Assembly (NCBI RefSeq): GCF_900116115.1
Contig: NZ_FOZP01000003.1
Span: 124,001-188,000, forward strand
DNA: 64,000 bases
Direction of reading: 5' to 3'
DNA from: Lutibacter maritimus
GTDB lineage: Bacteria; Bacteroidota; Bacteroidia; Flavobacteriales; Flavobacteriaceae
The position numbers were made by a program, and so were the translations under genes. The notes beneath the pieces were generated by a model. It worked only from the letters and a program-made list of their open reading frames with translations, searched no databases and was not told where the DNA came from. Below are positions 27,656 through 36,220 of the stretch, in pieces (position 1 is the stretch's first letter; every line of letters starts with the position of its first letter).

Positions 27656-27698
27656 TGACTTATATAACATATTGATGTATAAATATGTTGTATTTTTG
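27656..27698 (+). promoter_or_regulatory. Promoter with degenerate CRP/FNR-type site before the thioredoxin-like gene
   Basis: TGAC-TTAT-ATAA (27656-27667) is one base short of the core consensus, with the left half perfect. It lies 23 bp before the -7 element TATTTTTG (27691-27698). A TTG at 27672-27674 is only 16 bp from the -7 element, closer than usual. The rest of this 234 bp divergent region holds the nos promoter and operator. Confidence 0.45.
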
Positions 27699-27775
27699 TG
27701 AAAATATAAAGTACATAATTTGTAAGTTTTAAATTTATAAACGACAATATACTGAGTTAAATATAACAAAAAAAA

Positions 27776-28375
27776 ATGAATAACAAACTAATAGAGAGTA
27801 GTTTATTAAAAGGACTAACCTATAAAGAATATAGAGAAAAGATTAAAAATTTACTTTCACAAGGGCTGTCAACAGGCGTAGAACAATCGGAAGCTTTGTT
27901 AGATTATAGCTTATTAAATGATAAGCGTATGGATAGGCTTGATAAAACCTTAAAAATTTCTGATGAAACTTTAAATTCATTAAAACATCTTAATAAAAAA
28001 TTTCAGTTTTTAGTAATTGCTGAAGGTTGGTGTGGAGATGCGGCTCAAATTTTACCAATTTTAAATTTACTTGCCGAAGCTTCTACCAAAATTGATTTAA
28101 AAATTGTATTTCGTGATGAAAATGAAGATTTAATGAATCATTTTTTAACAAATGGAAGTAAATCTATTCCAAAAGTAATAATTGTTGATGAAAAAAATAC
28201 TGTGATTAATTCTTGGGGGCCTAGACCTTTTATTGCAACTAAAATGGTGCAAGATTATAAAGAAAAAAATGGTGCACTTGATGCTGAATTTAAAAAAGAT
28301 CTACAAATCTGGTACAATAAAGATAAAGGAAATAGCACACAGGAAGATTTAATAAAACTATTAAAAGCTTCATAA
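27776..28375 (+). CDS. Thioredoxin-like protein (Thioredoxin_9 type, single Cys)
   Basis: 199 residues. The thioredoxin fold spans about 75-170, with FLVIAEGWCGDAAQILPILN in place of the usual active site. The first Cys is present, but the second (WCxxC) is Ala, so it cannot form the ordinary disulfide. The cis-Pro loop is seen in SIPKVIIVD. An N-terminal helical part (1-60) precedes it. Such proteins are widespread in Bacteroidetes and of unproven function, perhaps thiol or peroxide related. It is divergent from the nos operon and shares its 234 bp regulatory region. Confidence 0.82.
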   Translation: MNNKLIESSLLKGLTYKEYREKIKNLLSQGLSTGVEQSEALLDYSLLNDKRMDRLDKTLKISDETLNSLKHLNKKFQFLVIAEGWCGDAAQILPILNLLAEASTKIDLKIVFRDENEDLMNHFLTNGSKSIPKVIIVDEKNTVINSWGPRPFIATKMVQDYKEKNGALDAEFKKDLQIWYNKDKGNSTQEDLIKLLKAS

Positions 28376-28421
28376 GCTTAAACTACTGTTATTTTCAATA
28401 TCTTTACCCAAAATTATAAAA

Positions 28422-28907
28422 ATGATAGTAGGTTTTAGCACAATTCCAGAAGAAGCAAAAATTTGGGTTTTCCCATCAAACAGAAAGTTTTATCCACAAG
28501 AAGTTGATGAAATTTCTAAAAAAATTGAAACCTTTTTACAAAACTGGAAAAGTGACAGAAATGATGTAGAATGTTCTTTTTTAATAAAACATGACCGTTT
28601 TATAATTATTGCCGCTGATGATACTGAACATGCATTAAGTTTAGATACTCATGACGCATTAACAACACTTATTCTTGAATTAGAAAAACAATATAATATT
28701 GTTTTAATGGACAAAATAAATGTATGTTATAAACAAGGTGATTTTGTACAATACAAAGATTTAATTGAGTTTAAAAAACTTATAAAATCAAAAGCTGTAT
28801 CTGATAAAACCATTGTTTTTAACAATATGATTACTGTTAAAGAAGAATTACGTTATAATTGGGAAATTAATATTATGGAAAGCTGGTTAGGCAGGTTGGT
28901 TAAATAA
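28422..28907 (+). CDS. Conserved hypothetical protein of Bacteroidetes
   Basis: 161 residues, soluble, without signal or membrane helix. Distinct stretches are WVFPSNRKFYPQEVDEI near the N-terminus, FLIKHDRFIIIAADD in the middle and the C-terminal WEINIMESWLGRLVK. Homologues are sometimes labelled 'ABC transporter ATPase', but no Walker motif is present, so that label is wrong. It lies 46 bp after the thioredoxin-like gene and may be cotranscribed. It converges on truB with a 1 bp gap. Function unknown. Confidence 0.75.
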   Translation: MIVGFSTIPEEAKIWVFPSNRKFYPQEVDEISKKIETFLQNWKSDRNDVECSFLIKHDRFIIIAADDTEHALSLDTHDALTTLILELEKQYNIVLMDKINVCYKQGDFVQYKDLIEFKKLIKSKAVSDKTIVFNNMITVKEELRYNWEINIMESWLGRLVK

Positions 28908-28908
28908 A

Positions 28909-29601
28909 TTAACTTAATTGTTTTTCAATATATTTTAAAGGTTCTAAAGCATTTTCAACATTAAATTTACCAATTTTGGTTCTTCTTAATTTAGATAAAT
29001 AAGCGCCGGAGTTTAATGCTTTTCCAAAATCATAAGCCAGTGAACGAATATAAGTTCCTTTACTACAAACTACTCTAAATTCAATTTTTGGTAAATCAAT
29101 TTTAGTAATTTCAAATTCTGGAATTGAAATTTTTCGTACAGGAATTTCAATCTCTTTTCCTTCACGTGCCATATCGTACAAACGCACACCGTCTTTTTTT
29201 AATGCTGAAAACATGGGTGGTTTTTGTTCAATATCACCAATAAATTGTTTTGCTGTGTAATGTATTAATTCTTCGGAAATATGTTCAGTTTTAAAAGTTT
29301 CATTTAATTCAGTTTCCATGTCGTAACTTGGAGTAGTTGCTCCTAAAGTAATTTCACCTATATATTCCTTAATTTGCCCTTGATATTCATCAATTTTTTT
29401 TGTGAAATTTCCAGTACAAATAATTAACAAGCCACTTGCCAAAGGATCTAGAGTGCCAGCGTGCCCAACCTTAATTTTCTTTAAATTAAATTTTTGACGA
29501 ATATGCCAACGTATTTTATTAACCACCTGAAAGGAAGTCCAATTTAAAGGTTTATCAATTAATAAAACTTGTCCGTTTTTAAAATCTTCAACAGTTAACA
29601 T
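28909..29601 (-). CDS. truB: tRNA pseudouridine(55) synthase TruB
   Basis: 230 residues, a short TruB without the C-terminal PUA domain, as usual in Bacteroidetes. The catalytic motif GHAGTLDPLASGLL contains the nucleophilic Asp. Motifs KKDGVRLYDMAREG and CSKGTYIRSLAYDFG are also present. It makes pseudouridine 55 in the T loop of tRNAs. Its start overlaps the uppP stop by 1 bp; it is last in the ftsX-DUF3098-uppP-truB operon. Confidence 0.96.
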   Translation of the reverse strand: MLTVEDFKNGQVLLIDKPLNWTSFQVVNKIRWHIRQKFNLKKIKVGHAGTLDPLASGLLIICTGNFTKKIDEYQGQIKEYIGEITLGATTPSYDMETELNETFKTEHISEELIHYTAKQFIGDIEQKPPMFSALKKDGVRLYDMAREGKEIEIPVRKISIPEFEITKIDLPKIEFRVVCSKGTYIRSLAYDFGKALNSGAYLSKLRRTKIGKFNVENALEPLKYIEKQLS

Positions 29602-30413
29602 TAAATAATAGATAATGGGTAAATAAAATAGTGAATGAATAATAAAGCTATTCCTAAAATTATACGATAATAACCGAAAATTTTAAATCCTTTTTTACTT
29701 AAATAGTCTATAAATGATTTTATAGCAATTATAGCAACAATAAATGCTATAATATTTCCAATAATTAAATAGTTTATTTGTGATCCTGATAAAACCAAAC
29801 CGTCTCCAAAATAATCGTATAATTTTTTAGCAGTTGCACCAAACATGGTTGGTACTGCCAAAAAAAATGAAAACTCGGCAGCTGTTTTTCTGTTTAATTT
29901 TTGAGTCATTCCACCAACAATTGTAGCTCCACTTCTTGATGTACCGGGAATCATGGCTAAACATTGAAAAAAACCAATTTTAAGTGCTGTTAAATAACTT
30001 ATCTCGGAATGTGCTGTTGGATTTTCAGCATCAAATTCCTCATTAGATTTAAACCAATCATCAACTTTTAATAGTAAAACACCACCTAAAATTAGTGAAA
30101 TTGCTACTACCAATGGACTTTCTAAAAGCCCATCAATTGTATTATTGAAAAGTAATCCAAAAAAAACGGCAGGAATAAATGCTATAAATAATTTTACATA
30201 AAAGTCTACACTTTGAAAAAATTGTTTCCAATACAATGCTAAAACTGCTAAGATTGCTCCTAATTGAATAACAATTGTAAATAGTTTTGTAAAATCATCA
30301 TTGGCAATTTTCATAAAAGATGATGCAATAATCATATGTCCAGTTGATGAAACGGGAAGATATTCTGTAAACCCTTCAATTATGGCTAAAATAATGACTT
30401 CAATATAATTCAT
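29601..30413 (-). CDS. uppP: Undecaprenyl-diphosphatase UppP (BacA)
   Basis: 270 residues with about eight membrane helices. The family motifs are [16 protein letters not shown] (about 13-28, with the catalytic Glu-rich segment and SS.GH) and [10 protein letters not shown] (about 175-184). It recycles the C55 lipid carrier for peptidoglycan and O-antigen synthesis. It is placed between DUF3098 and truB, an order common in Flavobacteriia. Confidence 0.96.
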   Translation of the reverse strand: MNYIEVIILAIIEGFTEYLPVSSTGHMIIASSFMKIANDDFTKLFTIVIQLGAILAVLALYWKQFFQSVDFYVKLFIAFIPAVFFGLLFNNTIDGLLESPLVVAISLILGGVLLLKVDDWFKSNEEFDAENPTAHSEISYLTALKIGFFQCLAMIPGTSRSGATIVGGMTQKLNRKTAAEFSFFLAVPTMFGATAKKLYDYFGDGLVLSGSQINYLIIGNIIAFIVAIIAIKSFIDYLSKKGFKIFGYYRIILGIALLFIHYFIYPLSII

Positions 30414-30415
30414 GC

Positions 30416-30661
30416 TTATTTTTTCGGCTTCGCCATAATAGCATAAATTTCAACAGCTAAACCAATTAAAACAAGTGTTGGTGCCAAACGAATTCTTCTA
30501 AAATTATAAATTTCTTCATTAAAAACAGTTGGGTCATCACTTCCACCACCTGCCATTAATATAAAGCCAATTGCAATTAAAAGAATTCCAATAAGCATAA
30601 TTAAGTAATTCTTTTTTTTAAATAAAAATTCGCTTTGGTTGTTTTGATTTTTTTCTTTCAT
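30416..30661 (-). CDS. DUF3098 small membrane protein
   Basis: 81 residues with two membrane helices (about 19-37 and 59-76). A polar loop between them contains [20 protein letters not shown], in which the FRR..LAP segment is the DUF3098 signature. It lies between ftsX and uppP with gaps of 2 bp on both sides. The family is confined to Bacteroidetes; the constant neighbours suggest an accessory role in cell division or wall synthesis, but nothing is proven. Confidence 0.88.
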   Translation of the reverse strand: MKEKNQNNQSEFLFKKKNYLIMLIGILLIAIGFILMAGGGSDDPTVFNEEIYNFRRIRLAPTLVLIGLAVEIYAIMAKPKK

Positions 30662-30663
30662 TT

Positions 30664-31542
30664 TTAGTAATATAATTCATCGGTTCTAAGGTTTAAAAAC
30701 CTTTGAGTTGCAAAAAATGTGCTTATCCAGGTAATTAAAATTCCTAAACTAATTATTGTAACAAATAAAATTCCTAAAATTTTATAATCTGACAATAATT
30801 CAATTTCTGGAACCATTTTATTAATGTAGGTAATAAATAAAAGTAGTCCAACAATAGATACAAAAGCACCTATAATTCCTAACTTTATACTTTGTATAAT
30901 AAACGGTACTCTAATAAATCCTTTGGTTGCCCCCACCATTTGCATGGTTTTAATTGTAAAACGTTTAGAGTAAACAGATAATCTGATAGAACTGTTTATT
31001 AAAACAACTGCTATTAGTGTAAATAAACCGCTAAATAGTAGCATCCAAAAACTTAAACGTGTTATATTTTTAGTTAAAATTTCAATTAAAGGTTTATCAT
31101 AAGACACTTCAGCAACAATACTTCTTATTTTTAATTGATTTTCTATCTCTAACATTTTTTCTGGAGTTACAAAATCTGATTTTAAAGAAACATCAAAAGC
31201 GTCTTTTAATGGATTTTCACCTAAAAAATCTAAAAAATTTTCACCTATTTCTTCGCTGTATATTTTAGCTGCTTCAGATTTAGAGATAAAAGTTACCGAT
31301 TTGGTATATTCTGCTTTTTTTAACTCAGCTTGTAAAATTTTAATATCATCATTTTTAGCATCGTCTTTTAAAAATACTGTAATTGCTACTTTTTCTTTAA
31401 AATGTTTAGTTATGCTGTTAGTTTTTAATACAATAAGCCCTAAAATTCCAACCAAGAAAAGCACCAATGCAATGCTTATAATTACAGAAAAGTATGAAGA
31501 TCTTAACCTTCTTTTTTGATATTTTTCAAATGATTTATCCAA
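30664..31542 (-). CDS. ftsX: Cell division protein FtsX
   Basis: 292 residues, begun at a TTG at 31542, since no ATG lies in frame upstream and the protein start (DKSFEKYQKRRLRSSYFS) matches the family. The first membrane helix is at about 18-40. A periplasmic domain (about 45-165) and three further helices (about 170-195, 220-245, 260-285) follow, in the FtsX fold. With FtsE it controls peptidoglycan hydrolases at the septum; ftsE is not adjacent. A weak minus-strand -7 element (TATATTG, 31573-31567) with CAA at 31595 as -33 is the probable promoter. Confidence 0.93.
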   Translation of the reverse strand: MDKSFEKYQKRRLRSSYFSVIISIALVLFLVGILGLIVLKTNSITKHFKEKVAITVFLKDDAKNDDIKILQAELKKAEYTKSVTFISKSEAAKIYSEEIGENFLDFLGENPLKDAFDVSLKSDFVTPEKMLEIENQLKIRSIVAEVSYDKPLIEILTKNITRLSFWMLLFSGLFTLIAVVLINSSIRLSVYSKRFTIKTMQMVGATKGFIRVPFIIQSIKLGIIGAFVSIVGLLLFITYINKMVPEIELLSDYKILGILFVTIISLGILITWISTFFATQRFLNLRTDELYY

Positions 31543-31638
31543 AAGTAATATGTATTAAATAGGCTGCAATATACAAATTTGTTGTTAGTTGTGGCAAGTG
31601 CAACAAACGATTAATTTAAGAACGAAGAAATTTGTTTT

Positions 31639-32100
31639 CTATTTTAATTTTCGGTTTATATTTATTTTTTTAAATACTGAATGTAAACCGTAAACAATAA
31701 CAAATAGTATTGGTAAAATAACTATTGTGTAAGTATAATTCCAAAAATAAGTAGCTGCTTTCACTCCTCCTCTAAATACTGATTTACTTGAAAAATTAAA
31801 AGCCCAATTATCTGCTAAATAGTAACCCACAATACCCCATAAAAATGCTAGTATTATTAGTATTTTTAAAACTGTTTGATAGTTTTTTGAAAATCTTGTT
31901 TTTGGATTATTAATATGCTTACAAGCAAAATAAATTGAAAAAGGAAATGCTATAATGCCTATCCATGAAATTAATGTTCCAAAAGGCATTCCTATAGCAT
32001 TTATTAAGGGTTTATTAAGTATTTCTGCTCCAGAAAACACTAAATATACAGTTAAAAAAAATGTACTTAATACTATAAACAATACTATTTTTCGTGGCAT
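31639..32100 (-). CDS. Hypothetical membrane protein, four helices
   Basis: 153 residues from the ATG at 32100; a TTG at 32121 would add seven residues without making a better start. Four membrane helices are visible at about 6-26, 37-58, 78-98 and 122-145. A loop containing FSSKSVFRGGVKAATYFWN lies before the last helix. I recognise no family. The minus-strand -7 element TAAATTTG (32167-32160) lies about 60 bp upstream. The flanking 95 bp toward ftsX and 180 bp toward rbfA contain no other gene. Confidence 0.65.
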   Translation of the reverse strand: MPRKIVLFIVLSTFFLTVYLVFSGAEILNKPLINAIGMPFGTLISWIGIIAFPFSIYFACKHINNPKTRFSKNYQTVLKILIILAFLWGIVGYYLADNWAFNFSSKSVFRGGVKAATYFWNYTYTIVILPILFVIVYGLHSVFKKININRKLK

Positions 32101-32270
32101 TTTTAAATGGTGTATGTTCAAAAAAAAACTTTTAAAGTATAATTTTCACAATACATACTCAAATTTAAGAAATAATAAAACTTTAAAAAACGTAACTGAT
32201 AAAAACTTTTTCAACTTTCAGTAATTAGTTATGAATAAAAATAAAATAGAAATTATGTATATTTAACTAT

Positions 32271-32278
32271 TATCTTTG
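32271..32278 (+). promoter_or_regulatory. rbfA promoter -7 element next to the start codon
   Basis: TATCTTTG matches the -7 consensus and ends only 4 bp before the rbfA ATG at 32283. Transcription should therefore begin at or within a base or two of the ATG, so the mRNA would be leaderless. Confidence 0.5.
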
Positions 32279-32282
32279 CATT

Positions 32283-32675
32283 ATGGAAACAAACAGACAA
32301 AAAAAAATAGCAGGTGTTTTACAAAAAGATTTAGCAGAAGTTTTACAACACGCCGCTCAAGATGGAATGAAGGGAGTAATTATATCTGTTACCAAAGTAA
32401 ATGTTACTACAGATTTATCGCAAGCAAAAGTATACTTAAGCGTTTTCCCACAATTAAAGCGTGAAATTATTTTAAAAGGCGTAAAAGAAAATGCTGCTAC
32501 AATTAGATACGAATTAGCAAAACGCACTAGAGATCAGCTAAGAAGAATGCCTGAATTATCTTTTTATATTGATGATAGTTTAGATTATATTGAAAACATT
32601 GACAATGCGTTACGTGGCAAAAACGAAAACCCAATTACAAATCCTGATATTTTAGACAAACGTCAAAAACGATAA
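32283..32675 (+). CDS. rbfA: Ribosome-binding factor A
   Basis: 130 residues, the usual RbfA length, with the type II KH-like fold. N-terminal RQKKIAGVLQKDLAEVLQ is followed by SVTKVNVTTDLSQAKVYLSVFP and, near residue 85, TRDQLRRMPELSFYIDDSLD. It helps mature the 5' end of 16S rRNA and the 30S subunit. One base separates it from the permease gene, so the two form an operon. Confidence 0.95.
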   Translation: METNRQKKIAGVLQKDLAEVLQHAAQDGMKGVIISVTKVNVTTDLSQAKVYLSVFPQLKREIILKGVKENAATIRYELAKRTRDQLRRMPELSFYIDDSLDYIENIDNALRGKNENPITNPDILDKRQKR

Positions 32676-32676
32676 A

Positions 32677-33879
32677 TTGAATTTTCCTTTTTACATAGCT
32701 AAGCGATACTTATTTTCCAAAAGCAGCAACAACACTATAAATATTATCACATTTATTGCAGCAATTGGTGTTGTAATTGGTACGTTGGCTTTGTTTATTG
32801 TATTATCTGGTTTTTCTGGACTTAGAGAATTTAGTATTGGTTTTTTAAACACTTCTGATCCAGATATTAAAATAACTTCTGAAAAAGGAAAATCGTTTCT
32901 TTTTGATAAATCATTTCAATCTAAAATTGAACAGCAAAACGGAATAGCATCATATTCAAAAGTAATTGAAGAACGCGCTTTTTTTGAATTTCATGAAAAA
33001 ACGCATATTGCTTATATTAAAGGAGTAGATATAAATTACACAAACGTAAATAGTATAGACACCACTGTTTATATTGGAAGTTGGTTAAATCAAGAAATTC
33101 CTTATGGAGCAGTAGTTGGAAACGGAATTTCAGCTATTTTATCTGTAGGTGTTTTTGATTATTTAGAACCGCTAAAAGTGTATGTTCCAAAACCAGGTTC
33201 GGGCTATATTACAAATCCAAATAATGCATTTACCGAAATCCATACACAACCTATTGGCATTTATGCTTTAACAGATGAAATTGATAAAAAATTCACTTTT
33301 ATATCATTAGAAGTTGCACAAGAATTAGTAGGATACACGCCAGAACAAATTTCAGCTATTGAATTAAAAGTCACCAATATTGAAGATAGATCTGCAATTA
33401 TAAACGCTTTAAAAACTACATTAGGATCCGATTATAAAATTGAAACACGTGAACAATTAAATGCTGTTTTTTATAAAATGTTGAATACTGAAAATTTGGC
33501 TTCGTATTTAATATTTACCCTTATTTTAATAATTGCATTATTTAATGTAATTGGCGCAATAATTATGATGATTTTAGATAAACGTGACAACCTAAAAACA
33601 CTATATAATATTGGCGCAACCATTAAAGATATAAAACGCGTTTTTATTTTACAAGGTTTTTTACTATCCGTAGTTGGACTTTTTATTGGATTAACATTAG
33701 GAATACTACTGGTTTTACTTCAAAAAAAGTACAGTTTATTTATGATAACTCCTAACCTAGCCTATCCAGTTGAATTTAATTACACAAATGTACTTACCGT
33801 TATAATAACCATTTTGGTGTTAGGCTTTTTAGCTTCAAAAATTGCAAGTAGCAGAATTTCAATAAAATTGGTAGAATAA
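32677..33879 (+). CDS. LolC/LolE-like ABC permease (FtsX/MacB fold)
   Basis: 400 residues, begun at a TTG one base after the rbfA stop; homologues begin with the same NFPFYIAKRYLFSKSSNN. The first membrane helix is at about 22-48. A periplasmic domain spans about 50-270 and three helices lie at about 275-300, 325-350 and 370-392. The layout is that of the lipoprotein-releasing LolCDE permeases. No LolD ATPase gene is adjacent. It probably moves outer-membrane lipoproteins out of the inner membrane, which would fit the many lipoproteins in this window. Confidence 0.88.
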   Translation: MNFPFYIAKRYLFSKSSNNTINIITFIAAIGVVIGTLALFIVLSGFSGLREFSIGFLNTSDPDIKITSEKGKSFLFDKSFQSKIEQQNGIASYSKVIEERAFFEFHEKTHIAYIKGVDINYTNVNSIDTTVYIGSWLNQEIPYGAVVGNGISAILSVGVFDYLEPLKVYVPKPGSGYITNPNNAFTEIHTQPIGIYALTDEIDKKFTFISLEVAQELVGYTPEQISAIELKVTNIEDRSAIINALKTTLGSDYKIETREQLNAVFYKMLNTENLASYLIFTLILIIALFNVIGAIIMMILDKRDNLKTLYNIGATIKDIKRVFILQGFLLSVVGLFIGLTLGILLVLLQKKYSLFMITPNLAYPVEFNYTNVLTVIITILVLGFLASKIASSRISIKLVE

Positions 33880-33928
33880 TTAGTTCGGTTTTACAAAAAC
33901 GTATAATTTATTTTGGCTATCACTCACA

Positions 33929-34042
33929 CTAATAAATGATATTTAAAAATGCAATCTCTAAAAGTTCTTTAATAACCAATTTATAAGAATCAACAATTTT
34001 AAATGTTTCTTTAGATGTACCATTAATATTGCAGAAACTAGG
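33929..34042 (-). other. Short coding-like stretch without start codon, after the dus gene
   Basis: On the minus strand, one frame downstream of the dus stop reads about 37 codons to a TAG with a protein-like composition (SFCNINGTSKETFKIVDSY, then KLVIKELLEIAF). There is no ATG in this frame, and the other 158 bp of the gap to the permease gene show nothing else. It may be a remnant of a lost gene or chance. Confidence 0.2.
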
Positions 34043-35018
34043 CAAATTTTTGCAACACTTCTTCAAAAGCATCAAATACCTCTTGTGCAGAATCTGAAGT
34101 CACCATTTTCATTCTATATTCTTTAAAATTAGGAATCCCTTTAAAGTAATTTGTATAATGGCGACGTGTTTCCATAACACCAACTATTTCATTTTCTTTC
34201 CAGTCAATTTCCATTTGCAAATGTCTTCTTGCCATTTCAACACGCTCTGCAATGGTTATTTCGGGTAAATGTTCACCTGTTTCAAAAAAGTGTTTCACTT
34301 GTTTAAAAAACCAAGGATTTCCAATACTTGCGCGCCCAATCATTGCACCATCTAATCCAAATTTATCACGCATTTCCATTGCTTTTTCAGGAGTATTTAC
34401 ATCACCATTTCCAAAAACAGGAATGTGCATACGTGAATTATTTTTAACATCTGCAATTGGTTTCCAATTTGCGGAACCTTTATACATTTGTTTACGTGTT
34501 CTTCCGTGAATGGAAATTGCCGCACAACCAACATCTTGCAAACGTTCAGCAACTTCAACAATTTTTATAGAATCTTCATCCCAACCCAATCTGGTTTTAA
34601 CTGTAATTGGCAGTTTGGTATGTTTCACCATTGCTTCGGTTAAACTTACCATTAAATCTATATCTTTTAAAATTCCAGCTCCAGCTCCTTTACTCACCAC
34701 CTTTTTAACAGGACAACCAAAATTAATATCAATAATATCAGGGTTAGATTGTTCAACAATTTCAACTGTTCGTAGCATCGATTCTAAATTTGCTCCAAAA
34801 ATTTGAATTCCAACTGGACGTTCTTTTTCATAAATATCCAGTTTTTTTCTACTTTTAGCAGCATCACGAATCAAACCTTCACTAGAAATAAATTCAGTAT
34901 ACACCACATCTGCGCCTTGTTCTTTGCACAACGCTCTAAACGGTGGATCACTCACATCTTCCATTGGTGCTAACAACAATGGGAAATCACATAATTCTAT
35001 ATCGCCTATTTTAATCAA
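34038..35018 (-). CDS. tRNA-dihydrouridine synthase, DusB-like
   Basis: 326 residues from a TTG at 35018, giving M-IKIGDIELCDFPLLLAPM as in homologues. The ATG at 35048 is unlikely because it overlaps the promoter -7 element (35045-35038). It is an FMN-binding TIM barrel: LAPMEDVSDPPFR, DINFGCPVKKVVSKGAGAGI with the catalytic Cys, KTRLGWDED, HGRTRKQMYKG and GNGDV. It reduces uridines in the tRNA D-loop. The gene is divergent from the TolB-like gene, with overlapping promoter regions. Confidence 0.93.
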   Translation of the reverse strand: MIKIGDIELCDFPLLLAPMEDVSDPPFRALCKEQGADVVYTEFISSEGLIRDAAKSRKKLDIYEKERPVGIQIFGANLESMLRTVEIVEQSNPDIIDINFGCPVKKVVSKGAGAGILKDIDLMVSLTEAMVKHTKLPITVKTRLGWDEDSIKIVEVAERLQDVGCAAISIHGRTRKQMYKGSANWKPIADVKNNSRMHIPVFGNGDVNTPEKAMEMRDKFGLDGAMIGRASIGNPWFFKQVKHFFETGEHLPEITIAERVEMARRHLQMEIDWKENEIVGVMETRRHYTNYFKGIPNFKEYRMKMVTSDSAQEVFDAFEEVLQKFA

Positions 35019-35037
35019 AATCAAAAAATTAAGTGCG

Positions 35038-35090
35038 CAAAAATACATAATTTAAATTATTTATGAATTCTTAATTAAATTGTATTTTTG
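35038..35090. promoter_or_regulatory. Divergent -7 elements for dus and the TolB-like gene
   Basis: Minus-strand TATTTTTG (35045-35038) serves dus; plus-strand TATTTTTG (35083-35090) serves the TolB-like gene, ending 13 bp before its ATG. The intervening AT-rich 37 bp would have to hold both -33 regions, so the two promoters share polymerase contact space. No CRP/FNR-type dyad is present. Confidence 0.45.
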
Positions 35091-35103
35091 AAATTCTAAA
35101 AAT

Positions 35104-36213
35104 ATGAATATGAAACCAAACATTACTTTATTATTTATTTTAGCTTTATTTATTGGTTGTAAATCTTCTCATAAATCAGCTAGTTACGATGCAAAATCAG
35201 GTGCTACCAAAATTGTAAATACCATACATTATCCTCAAGAAAAACATTTAAAAAACATAAAACAATTAACTTTTGGTGGCGATAATGCCGAAGCTTACTG
35301 GAGTTTTGATGGTGAAAAATTAGTTTTTCAAGCAAGTAATATTTGGGATCTAAATTGCGATCAAATATTTACTATGAATATTACCGATGATTTAAGTAAA
35401 GGAGCAAAACCACAAATGATAAGTACTGGATTAGGTAGAACAACATGCAGTTATTTTTTTCCTGATAACCAAACTATTGTATATTCATCTACTCATTTAG
35501 CAGATGTAAACTGTCCGCCAGTTCCAAAAAAAGAAGATTATGGCAATAAATATATTTGGCCAGTTTATGAAGGTTTTGACATTTTTACAGCAGATATAAA
35601 TGGTAATCAATTAAAACAATTAACTTTTGAAAAAGGATATGATGCAGAGCCAACAGTTTCACCAAAAGGCGATAAGATTGTATTTACCTCAACCAGAACA
35701 GGAGATTTAGAGCTTTTTACCATGAATTTAGATGGAACTGATGTTAAACAAGTAACTAACGAGTTGGGTTACGATGGTGGCGCATTTTTTTCACCTGATG
35801 GAACAAAATTAATTTTCCGATCATCACGCCCAAAAACTGAAGAAGATATTAAAGAATACAAAGATTTATTAGCGCAAGGTTTGGTACAACCCACAAATAT
35901 GGAATTGTATATTTGTAATGTTGATGGAAGCAACTTAAAAAAAATTACCAATTTAGGAAGTGCAAACTGGGCGCCTTTTTTTCATCCATCAGGAAAAAAA
36001 GTCATATTTTCATCAAACCATAAAACCAAACACAGTTTTAATTTATTTATGATAAATGTAGATGGAACTGGTTTAGAACAAATTACTTTTGATACTGTTT
36101 TTGATGCTTTCCCAATGTTTTCGCCAGATGGTAAAAAAATTGTATTCTCTTCAAACAGAAATAATAACGGAACACATGATACCAATTTGTTTATTGCAGA
36201 TTGGGTAGAATAA
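35104..36213 (+). CDS. TolB-like WD40/PD40 beta-propeller lipoprotein
   Basis: 369 residues; a second ATG six bases later is equally possible. The lipoprotein signal ends in FIGC. The rest is a beta-propeller of five or six PD40 repeats, each with a form of SPDG.KIVF.S.R (for example SPKGDKIVFTSTRTGD, SPDGTKLIFRSSRP, SPDGKKIVFSSNRNNN). Related TolB proteins bind partners in the periplasm, and relatives in Bacteroidetes often sit beside peptidases. Eight bases separate it from the oxidoreductase gene, so they are probably cotranscribed. Confidence 0.88.
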   Translation: MNMKPNITLLFILALFIGCKSSHKSASYDAKSGATKIVNTIHYPQEKHLKNIKQLTFGGDNAEAYWSFDGEKLVFQASNIWDLNCDQIFTMNITDDLSKGAKPQMISTGLGRTTCSYFFPDNQTIVYSSTHLADVNCPPVPKKEDYGNKYIWPVYEGFDIFTADINGNQLKQLTFEKGYDAEPTVSPKGDKIVFTSTRTGDLELFTMNLDGTDVKQVTNELGYDGGAFFSPDGTKLIFRSSRPKTEEDIKEYKDLLAQGLVQPTNMELYICNVDGSNLKKITNLGSANWAPFFHPSGKKVIFSSNHKTKHSFNLFMINVDGTGLEQITFDTVFDAFPMFSPDGKKIVFSSNRNNNGTHDTNLFIADWVE

Positions 36214-36220
36214 TTATAAA

